A program made the position numbers and the translations under genes. Below, piece after piece: positions 1-4,638 of a DNA stretch of 7,772 bases (the first letter of the stretch is position 1; every line of letters starts with the position of its first letter). The notes beneath the pieces were generated by a model. The model searched no databases. It was not told the origin of the DNA and worked only from the letters and a program-made list of their open reading frames with translations. This stretch comes from CALMJB01 sp963977945 (lineage in GTDB: Bacteria > Actinomycetota > Actinomycetes > Nanopelagicales > Nanopelagicaceae): NCBI GenBank assembly GCA_963977945.1, contig CAXBQO010000049.1:1-7772 (forward strand), in the 5' to 3' direction.

Positions 1-728
1 ACACATGGTGGCAAACTGAAACTGGCGCAATAATGATTTCACCATTGCCAGGAGTTACTGCCACTAAACCTGGATCAGCCATGAAACCGCTTCCTGGAAT
101 CAGTGCCGAAGTTGTTGATGACAAAGCAAACCCAGTTGGAAATGGAAAAGGTGGTTACCTAACTTTGACCGAACCTTGGCCATCAATGACTCGAGGTGTT
201 TGGGGCGAACCGCAAAGATTTATTGATACATATTGGTCAAGATTTAATGGCATGTATTTCGCTGGCGACGGCGCAAAACTAGATGATGATGGAGCCTTCT
301 GGGTTTTAGGTCGCGTTGATGACGTTATGAATGTTTCTGGCCATCGCATTTCAACAACTGAAGTTGAATCGGCACTTGTTTCTCACGAAGCAGTCGCAGA
401 AGCGGCAGTAGTTGGTGCAAATGATGCAATGACTGGCCAAGCAATTGTTGCCTTTGTAATTCTTCGCGGTGGAGTAGCGGCTGCGGCTGGCTCTGAATTA
501 GAAAAATCATTAAAAGATCACGTCTCAAATCAAATAGGTGCTATTGCCAAACCCAAGAAAATAATGGTGGTTGCCGAACTCCCTAAGACTAGAAGTGGAA
601 AAATTATGCGCAGATTGCTGCGAGATGTGGCTGAAAACCGCCAAGTAGGAGATGCAACAACTCTGGCCGACCCAAATGTAATGAAATTGATTTCTGAAGG
701 CTTAAATTCTGGAAAATCTGAAGATTAA
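1..728 (+). CDS. acs: Acetyl-CoA synthetase (AMP-forming), C-terminal part, 5' end outside window
   Basis: This enzyme activates acetate to acetyl-CoA through acetyl-AMP in the cytoplasm. The reading frame is open from base 3 and begins TWWQTETGAIMISPLPG, the adenylate-forming core motif of Acs, so the Met at base 33 is internal and not a start. About 241 residues remain of a family that is usually near 650. Further Acs signatures are YFAGDGAKLDDDG, the hinge region GRVDDVMNVSGHR, and the C-terminal PKTRSGKIMRR. The lysine at bases 600-602 aligns with the catalytic lysine (Lys609 in Salmonella) that Pat-type acetyltransferases acetylate to shut the enzyme off. The tail GDATTLADPNVM is also typical of Acs. 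The TAA stop (726-728) overlaps the stop of the convergent TlpA-like gene. The promoter and N-terminal domain are not visible. Identity is near certain; regulation by Crp is plausible from family knowledge but cannot be seen here. Confidence 0.97.
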   Translation, partial: TWWQTETGAIMISPLPGVTATKPGSAMKPLPGISAEVVDDKANPVGNGKGGYLTLTEPWPSMTRGVWGEPQRFIDTYWSRFNGMYFAGDGAKLDDDGAFWVLGRVDDVMNVSGHRISTTEVESALVSHEAVAEAAVVGANDAMTGQAIVAFVILRGGVAAAAGSELEKSLKDHVSNQIGAIAKPKKIMVVAELPKTRSGKIMRRLLRDVAENRQVGDATTLADPNVMKLISEGLNSGKSED

Positions 729-1273
729 AAATCAACTTTAAAATACTTTTTAACATCATTAAATAGAGTTTTTTTATCTGGATAAGCCCCAATCCTTTGA
801 TAAATAACTGAACCTTTTTCATCGATAAACCAAGTAACTGGAACTCCCATACCAAACAAAAGTTTTGATTTATTGTTTATGTCTGCCAAATTTGGCCAAG
901 ACATTTTGTTACTCATTGCAAAATCCGAACCGGCTGCAAAATTATTTTCTGCCACATCTACGCCAATCAACTGAACTTGGCTTTGCGTAAATTTTGAATT
1001 GTTATAAAGATCTACAAAATATGGCATTTCTTCGCGGCAGCCAAGACACCAAGACCCCCAGACATTAATAATGGTTGGTCCTCTCAATGACTTTAAATCA
1101 AATGTGCTTGAGCCACCTAAACATGGCATGACAAAATTTTTAGTATTAGAGACATAGGTTGAATCAAACCGCATGGTTGAACAGTCATTCAGATTTTGAG
1201 ATTCTGATTTTAAGTTTTGCGCAGAGCAACCAGTAAGCAGAAAGAGTGAAAAGAGAATCGAAAAAAACTTCAC
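725..1273 (-). CDS. TlpA/ResA-like thioredoxin-fold lipoprotein
   Basis: Predicted membrane-anchored thiol-disulfide oxidoreductase of 182 residues acting outside the cytoplasmic membrane. Residues 1-16 form a lipoprotein signal with lipobox LLTGC, so Cys16 would be lipidated and become the mature N-terminus. The thioredoxin fold follows. WGSWCLGCREEMP carries the active-site pair Cys76/Cys79 in a CLGC variant of CxxC, and GVPVTWFID carries the cis-proline Pro145. Two more cysteines, Cys31 and Cys51 (in the PCLGG motif), lie before the fold and could form a structural disulfide. The start is GTG at 1271-1273, overlapping the TGA of nth as GTGA, with a possible ribosome site GAGG about 10 nt upstream. 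It therefore appears co-translated with nth, the same pairing I recall in mycobacteria (Rv3674c-Rv3673c). Its partner could be cytochrome c maturation or extracytoplasmic protein folding; the sequence does not say which. The stop overlaps acs. Confidence 0.9.
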   Translation of the reverse strand: MKFFSILFSLFLLTGCSAQNLKSESQNLNDCSTMRFDSTYVSNTKNFVMPCLGGSSTFDLKSLRGPTIINVWGSWCLGCREEMPYFVDLYNNSKFTQSQVQLIGVDVAENNFAAGSDFAMSNKMSWPNLADINNKSKLLFGMGVPVTWFIDEKGSVIYQRIGAYPDKKTLFNDVKKYFKVDF

Positions 1274-1956
1274 TTAAAATCCGCCTCGGTTTTCACTTTT
1301 GATTTAGCAATTTTCTCATCCTTAATTCCAATTCCAAATGATGGGCAAATACTTTTTAAAACACATGCACCACACGCAGGATTTCTGGCAAAACAAACTC
1401 GTCGTCCATGCCAAATCAGCCTTTGTGACAAATTAGTCCATTCTTTTTCAGCAATTAATTTTGAAACATCATTTTCAACTTTTACCGGATCTTGATTTTT
1501 ACTCCAGCCAAATCTTCTTGATAATCGACCAAAATGAGTATCTACAGTAATTCCAGGAATTCCATACGCATGACCTAACACTACGTTGGCAGTTTTTCGC
1601 CCCACACCTGGCAATTTAATAAGTGATTCCAAATTCTTCGGTACTTTACCTTCGAAATCAGTCAACAATTTATTGCTCAGTAACTTTATGTTTTTAGCTT
1701 TTGTTCGATAAAACCCAGCAGAACGTATGAATTTTTCTATTTCTGTTTGTCGCGCTTTGGCCATCTTTTCAGGTGTGCCAAATTTTTTAAACAAATTAGG
1801 AGTCACCATATTTACTCTTTTATCAGTGCATTGTGCTGACAACACAGTTGCCACTAAAAGTTGAAATGGGGTTTTAAAAGTTAATTCACATTTCACATTT
1901 GGATAAGTTTTGCTGAGAATTTTATAAATCTGATTCGCGTTAGATTTTTTTGTCAT
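1270..1956 (-). CDS. nth: Endonuclease III, base-excision repair DNA glycosylase/AP lyase
   Basis: Bifunctional glycosylase that removes oxidised pyrimidines and nicks the resulting abasic site by beta-elimination. The 228 residues are slightly longer than E. coli Nth (211). The helix-hairpin-helix LPGVGRKTANVV sits at about 115-126 with catalytic Lys121, and VDTHFGR supplies catalytic Asp139, each one position from the E. coli numbering. The C-terminal [4Fe-4S] cluster ligands are Cys188, Cys195, Cys198 and Cys204 in the C-x6-C-x2-C-x5-C pattern. The extra tail after residue 205 is lysine-rich. ATG at 1954-1956 is the earliest possible start because an in-frame TGA lies just upstream; GAGAG about 9 nt before it is a plausible ribosome site. 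It heads a two-gene unit with the TlpA-like gene (GTGA overlap) and is divergent from crp, as in many actinobacteria. Confidence 0.97.
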   Translation of the reverse strand: MTKKSNANQIYKILSKTYPNVKCELTFKTPFQLLVATVLSAQCTDKRVNMVTPNLFKKFGTPEKMAKARQTEIEKFIRSAGFYRTKAKNIKLLSNKLLTDFEGKVPKNLESLIKLPGVGRKTANVVLGHAYGIPGITVDTHFGRLSRRFGWSKNQDPVKVENDVSKLIAEKEWTNLSQRLIWHGRRVCFARNPACGACVLKSICPSFGIGIKDEKIAKSKVKTEADFK

Positions 1957-1983
1957 TAGTCATAACTCTCGGTAACTATGAAA

Positions 1984-2012
1984 AGAATACAAACAATTTA
2001 GCCCAATTGGAA
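1984..2012 (-). promoter_or_regulatory. Possible promoter for nth and the TlpA-like gene
   Basis: Reading the minus strand, TTCCAA (2012-2007) is followed after 17 nt by TATTCT (1989-1984), which would start transcription near 1977 and leave a leader of about 20 nt containing the GAGAG ribosome site. Both hexamers are weak matches (about three and four of six), so the call rests mostly on position in the only real intergenic region available. The proposed -35 occupies exactly the same six base pairs as the proposed -35 of crp on the other strand. Confidence 0.28.
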
Positions 2013-2036
2013 TTTGTAATAATTTAGAGGTATCTT
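2007..2036 (+). promoter_or_regulatory. Predicted leaderless promoter of crp
   Basis: TTGGAA (2007-2012), an 18-nt spacer and TATCTT (2031-2036) lie just upstream of the GTG at 2043. Six bases separate the -10 from the start codon, so transcription would begin at or next to the first base of GTG, giving a leaderless message. A -10 of TANNNT form at this distance is the usual arrangement for leaderless genes in actinobacteria. AGAGG at 2026-2030 could instead be a ribosome site, 12 nt before GTG, if transcription starts further upstream, for example from the TAATAA/AATAAT stretch at 2017-2023. Confidence 0.45.
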
Positions 2037-2042
2037 CAACCT

Positions 2043-2729
2043 GTGACCGGATCAAATGAAGAAGTAGTTCGTAAAGCTCCACTTTTTACCGCGCTTGATG
2101 ATGCTTCAGCCACAACATTGCGCGCCTCGATGAAAGAGGTAAAGGTAAGTAAAGGAAACACTCTTTTTAAAGAGGGCGACGCCGGTGATCGATTATTTGT
2201 AGTTGTCGATGGAAAATTAAAATTAGGAACATCAAGTGGAGATGGTCGAGAAAACTTGCTCTCTATTCTTGGCCCTGGCGATATGTTTGGCGAGCTTTCA
2301 CTTTTTGATCCAGGACCACGTACAGCTACTGCCACTGCAGTAACTGATTCAAAATTATTATCTCTTGCAAATGATCAAGTTATTGGTTGGGTGACTGCAC
2401 ACCCAGAAGTTTCTTTACATTTGTTAGGCAGATTGGCCCAAAGATTAAGACGGACAAACGAAGTTTTGGCGGATTTGGTTTTTGCAGATGTTCCCGGCCG
2501 AGTTGCAAAAGCAATCATGGATCTTGGCGAAAAATTCGGAGTTAAGAAAGATGATGGCTTGCATGTCAACCACGATTTAACTCAAGAGGAACTTGCCCAA
2601 TTAGTAGGTGCATCGCGCGAAACAGTGAATAAAGCATTGGCAGATTTTTCAGCACGTGGTTGGGTGCGATTAGAACCACGAGCCGTAGTAGTTTTAGATT
2701 ACGAGCGTTTATCTAAACGCGGTCGTTAA
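2043..2729 (+). CDS. crp: Crp/GlxR-type cAMP-responsive transcriptional regulator
   Basis: Global DNA-binding regulator of the CRP/FNR family, 228 residues, strongly resembling M. tuberculosis Crp and Corynebacterium GlxR as I remember them. The N-terminal cyclic-nucleotide domain (about 10-125) holds the phosphate-binding cassette GELSLFDPGPRTA, with Gly83, Glu84 and Ser86 and the phosphate-contacting Arg93. A long dimerisation helix follows (about 122-150, including RLRRTNEVLADLVF). The winged helix-turn-helix is QEELAQLVGASRETVNKALADF at about 181-202, with Arg192 and Glu193 in the recognition helix, which predicts a TGTGA-type half-site. The start is GTG at 2043, chosen because MTGSNEEVVRKAPLF aligns with relatives and because of the promoter placement. 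The gene is divergent from nth, and its stop overlaps that of the RidA-like gene. By family it would control carbon metabolism, possibly including acs. Confidence 0.96.
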   Translation: MTGSNEEVVRKAPLFTALDDASATTLRASMKEVKVSKGNTLFKEGDAGDRLFVVVDGKLKLGTSSGDGRENLLSILGPGDMFGELSLFDPGPRTATATAVTDSKLLSLANDQVIGWVTAHPEVSLHLLGRLAQRLRRTNEVLADLVFADVPGRVAKAIMDLGEKFGVKKDDGLHVNHDLTQEELAQLVGASRETVNKALADFSARGWVRLEPRAVVVLDYERLSKRGR

Positions 2730-3184
2730 TTAACTTCAACCACCATATCAATTTCAACCGGCGCATTAAGCGGTAGTTCGGCAACACCTACTGCGGTTCT
2801 TGCATGTTTGCCAATCTCTTCGCCAAAAAGTTCAATTAAAAATTCACTTGCGCCATTAATAACAGCCGGAACTTGAATAAATCCTTCTGCACCATTTACA
2901 AAACCACCGACGCGAACAATTTTTTTAATGTTTTCAATATTTGAAACCAAATTAATTGCTGCTAAACAATTTAGCGCACAAATCTTTGTAAGTTCTTTCG
3001 CATCTTCAATCGAAACATCATCTGGAACTTTTCCAGTTTTTGGCACTTTGCCGTCCACAAGTGGCAATTGGCCAGCTACGAAAATTAAATTTCCTGTCTT
3101 AACAGCCGGTACATAAGCTGCAACAGGTTTTGCAGCAACCGGAATACTTACACCTAATTGCTTTAGACGCTCACTTAAATTCAA
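2726..3184 (-). CDS. RidA/YjgF/YER057c/UK114-family protein (possible enamine/imine deaminase)
   Basis: Small cytoplasmic protein of 152 residues, longer than classic RidA (about 128) and resembling the subgroup found beside crp in actinobacteria. Known RidA proteins hydrolyse reactive enamine/imine intermediates released by PLP enzymes and form trimers. Visible signatures are GNLIFVAGQLPL at about 31-42 and HARTAVGVAELPLNAPVEIDMVVEV near the end. Arg129 and Glu144 keep the 15-residue spacing of E. coli Arg105 and Glu120, so the basic active site is present, although members of this subgroup are not all proven deaminases. The start is TTG at 3182-3184, overlapping the TGA of the upstream DUF4177 gene as TTGA; it yields MNLSERLKQLG, which fits the family N-terminus, and no better start exists. 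It is the last gene of the yqeY unit. The stop overlaps that of crp. Confidence 0.9.
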   Translation of the reverse strand: MNLSERLKQLGVSIPVAAKPVAAYVPAVKTGNLIFVAGQLPLVDGKVPKTGKVPDDVSIEDAKELTKICALNCLAAINLVSNIENIKKIVRVGGFVNGAEGFIQVPAVINGASEFLIELFGEEIGKHARTAVGVAELPLNAPVEIDMVVEVN

Positions 3185-3339
3185 GACTTAATTTCTCGCT
3201 TCATATACGCAACTAGTTGTTCTCCGCCACCAGGTGCTGGAATAACTTGAACTAATTCCCAACCGTCAGAACCCCAAGTATCAAGAATCTGTTTGGTGGC
3301 ATGAGTTAATAATGGAACTGTCACATATTCGTATTTCAT
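3181..3339 (-). CDS. DUF4177-like microprotein, 52 residues
   Basis: A 52-codon gene fills the space between yqeY and the RidA-like gene exactly. The product begins MKYEYVTVPLLTHATKQILD and continues with the DUF4177-type core GSDGWELVQVIPAP, then GGGEQLVAYMKREIKS. It has no signal peptide or membrane segment, so it is probably cytoplasmic. It resembles, from memory, the small conserved protein Rv3678A beside the RidA-like gene in mycobacteria. The ATG (3337-3339) shares one base with the yqeY stop (TAATG), and its own TGA overlaps the TTG of the next gene (TTGA), so it is likely translated by re-initiation within one transcript. No function is known to me. The domain is common in actinobacteria, and its fixed position suggests a link with the RidA-like protein. 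Confidence 0.88.
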   Translation of the reverse strand: MKYEYVTVPLLTHATKQILDTWGSDGWELVQVIPAPGGGEQLVAYMKREIKS

Positions 3340-3791
3340 TATGATCCAAGTGCCTTCTTAACAATCGCTGAAACTTTTCCACCATCTGCTTTGCCTGCAA
3401 TTTTTGGTTGCAGAAATTTCATTACTTGACCCATGCCAGATGGACCGTTTGCTCCCGTTTGACTGATTGCATCTTGCACTAATTTTTCAATTTCAGAATC
3501 ACTTAACTGCTCGGGCAAATATGCCGATATGACATCAGATTCGGATTTCTCTTTCGCAACTAAATCTGCTCGATTAGCAGCCGCATATGCATCAATTGCC
3601 TCGCGACGTTTTTTAGCTTCTCGTGATAAAACTGTAATTATTTCGGCATCAGTTAAAACCCGTGCTTGTTTGCCAGAAACTTCTTCGGTCGTAATGGCTG
3701 CCAAAACCATTCTGATAGTGCCGGCTTTGGTCTCGTTGCGAGCCTTAATTGCATCAGTTAAATCCGCTTGAAGTTTTTCTTTTAATCCCAT
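3339..3791 (-). CDS. GatB/YqeY domain protein
   Basis: Stand-alone YqeY of 150 residues, a typical family length. The domain resembles the tRNA-binding tail of GatB (amidotransferase subunit B), but stand-alone members lack the kinase-like catalytic part and their exact role is unsettled. Helical N-terminal signatures are MGLKEKLQADLTDAIKARNE and RMVLAAITTEEV, with a basic stretch SREAKKRREAIDAY at about 96-71 residues before the end. The C-terminal part carries YLPEQLSDSEIEKLV and GMGQVMKFLQPKIAGKADG, both hallmarks of the family. The protein is predicted cytoplasmic and highly charged. The ATG at 3789-3791 has a well-placed ribosome site (GAGAAG). It is the first gene of a three-gene unit with the DUF4177 and RidA-like genes. 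It lies only 20 bp from the divergent phosphoesterase start, so any promoter for the unit must sit inside that neighbour's coding sequence. Confidence 0.93.
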   Translation of the reverse strand: MGLKEKLQADLTDAIKARNETKAGTIRMVLAAITTEEVSGKQARVLTDAEIITVLSREAKKRREAIDAYAAANRADLVAKEKSESDVISAYLPEQLSDSEIEKLVQDAISQTGANGPSGMGQVMKFLQPKIAGKADGGKVSAIVKKALGS

Positions 3792-3794
3792 AGC

Positions 3795-3803
3795 GGTATC
3801 TTC
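3795..3803 (+). promoter_or_regulatory. Predicted -10 region of the metallophosphoesterase gene, GGTATCTTC
   Basis: TATCTT at 3797-3802 lies nine bases before the ATG at 3812, and the start has no ribosome site, so the message is probably leaderless or nearly so. The nine bases GGTATCTTC are identical to those at 2029-2037 before crp, which supports a shared promoter element. No convincing -35 is seen; the matching position lies in the first codons of yqeY. The element overlaps the ribosome site of yqeY on the opposite strand. Confidence 0.42.
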
Positions 3804-3805
3804 TC
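3800..3805 (-). promoter_or_regulatory. Ribosome binding site of yqeY (GAGAAG)
   Basis: On the minus strand GAGAAG sits eight bases before the yqeY ATG (3791), a good position for a Shine-Dalgarno site. It confirms the chosen start and implies that transcription of this unit begins inside the divergent phosphoesterase gene. Confidence 0.55.
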
Positions 3806-3811
3806 ACGCCC

Positions 3812-4621
3812 ATGAAAATAAAAGTACGCACAGCTGAAATAAAATTACTTCCGCAAGATAAGCAATCTCTAAAGATTTTACATATTTCTGACTTACACCT
3901 CGTTCCAAATCGAAAGTGGGAAATTTCAGAACTTAGAAAATTATATGAACTTAAACCAGATTTCGTGGTTGGCACTGGCGATTTCATCGCTCATGAAAAT
4001 GCGATTGAGCCCCTATTTCACGCTCTCGACGAGCTTTTTAAAATTCCTGGCGCATTTGTTTTTGGTTCAAATGATTACTATGCCCCAAAATTTAAAAATC
4101 CATTTTCCTACTTAAAACGTGATCACGGAGAGCGAAAACTTGGCAAGAGATTGCCAGTTGAAACCTTGCGTTCCAGATTTATTTCAAATGGTTGGTTCGA
4201 TTTAAATAATGAGAAGTGCGAAACAAAAGTTAAAAATATAGTGTTGGAACTTCGTGGTACTGATGATGCTCATCTTGAATTAGATAACTATGAAAAAATT
4301 TCAGGTAAAAAAGATTTGACCTGCGATTTGTCTATAGGTGTTACACATGCACCTTACTTAAGAGTGATATCGACAATGGCAAAAGATAATTTAGATTTAA
4401 TTTTTGCTGGACATACTCATGGTGGTCAAATTCGTATTCCTTGGTTTAGTGGAAGTAAAGCACTAACAACTAATTGCGATCTTCCAAATTGGCGAAGTCG
4501 TGGATTAACAAAACTTCCTACTGAACCGTGGTTAAATGTTTCTGCCGGTATTGGATATAGCCCATATGCACCAGTTCGATTTGTTTGCCCGCCAGAAGTT
4601 TCTTTAATTACAATTACTTAA
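3812..4621 (+). CDS. YkuE-type calcineurin-like metallophosphoesterase
   Basis: Predicted binuclear-metal phosphoesterase of 269 residues; the substrate is unknown. Metal-site motifs appear in the expected order: SDLHL (Asp27, His29), GTGDF (Asp57), GSND (85-88) in the place of GNHD, GVTHAPY (His179) and AGHTHGGQIR (His201, His203). The GSND motif departs from the canonical Asn-His pair. The C-terminal NVSAGIGYSPYAPVRFVCPPEVSLITI matches the YkuE/YaeI branch. Those proteins often have an N-terminal Tat signal or membrane anchor, but none is seen here, so the enzyme is predicted cytoplasmic or peripherally bound. The ATG at 3812 gives MKIKVRTAEIKL and has no ribosome site, consistent with a leaderless start. 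The membrane-protein gene begins 17 bp after its stop and may be co-transcribed. A homologue (Rv3683) lies in the matching mycobacterial region as I recall. Confidence 0.92.
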   Translation: MKIKVRTAEIKLLPQDKQSLKILHISDLHLVPNRKWEISELRKLYELKPDFVVGTGDFIAHENAIEPLFHALDELFKIPGAFVFGSNDYYAPKFKNPFSYLKRDHGERKLGKRLPVETLRSRFISNGWFDLNNEKCETKVKNIVLELRGTDDAHLELDNYEKISGKKDLTCDLSIGVTHAPYLRVISTMAKDNLDLIFAGHTHGGQIRIPWFSGSKALTTNCDLPNWRSRGLTKLPTEPWLNVSAGIGYSPYAPVRFVCPPEVSLITIT

Positions 4622-4626
4622 TCAGA

Positions 4627-4632
4627 TACTCT
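4627..4632 (+). promoter_or_regulatory. Possible -10 element of the membrane-protein gene (TACTCT)
   Basis: TACTCT has the TANNNT form and ends six bases before the ATG at 4639, the same spacing as the crp element. It would allow a separate leaderless message for the membrane protein in the 17-bp gap after the phosphoesterase stop. There is no clear -35, and read-through from upstream is an equal possibility. Confidence 0.25.
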
Positions 4633-4638
4633 CAGGTA

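Noticed and set aside
33..35. ATG at 33 as the start of a short gene
   Set aside because: The frame is open upstream and already encodes the conserved TWWQTETG motif of acetyl-CoA synthetase, so this Met is internal.
155..528. Minus-strand open frames inside acs
   Set aside because: They are shadows of the acs reading frame with low-complexity, unfamiliar products; the plus-strand frame matches a known enzyme throughout.
725..753. TTAAAAA ... TTTTTAA as an intrinsic terminator after acs
   Set aside because: The arms are pure A/T, 15 bases apart, with no GC stem; folding would be too weak, and repeats like this are common in AT-rich DNA.
2042..2056. TGTGAccggaTCAaa at the crp start as a Crp autoregulatory site
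   Set aside because: The spacing between TGA and TCA is five bases instead of six, the right half-site is incomplete, and it lies inside the first codons, where chance similarity is likely.
2036..2569. Minus-strand open frames inside crp
   Set aside because: Their composition mirrors the crp codons and their products match no family; crp is complete and well conserved.
3529..3987. Open frames opposite yqeY and the phosphoesterase start
   Set aside because: Both are antisense to strongly recognised genes and show no domain, signal or ribosome site of their own.
4585..4638. TTG at 4585 as the start of the membrane protein
   Set aside because: It would overlap the phosphoesterase by 37 bases, has no ribosome site, and adds a polar stretch before the first membrane segment; ATG 4639 or 4648 fits better.
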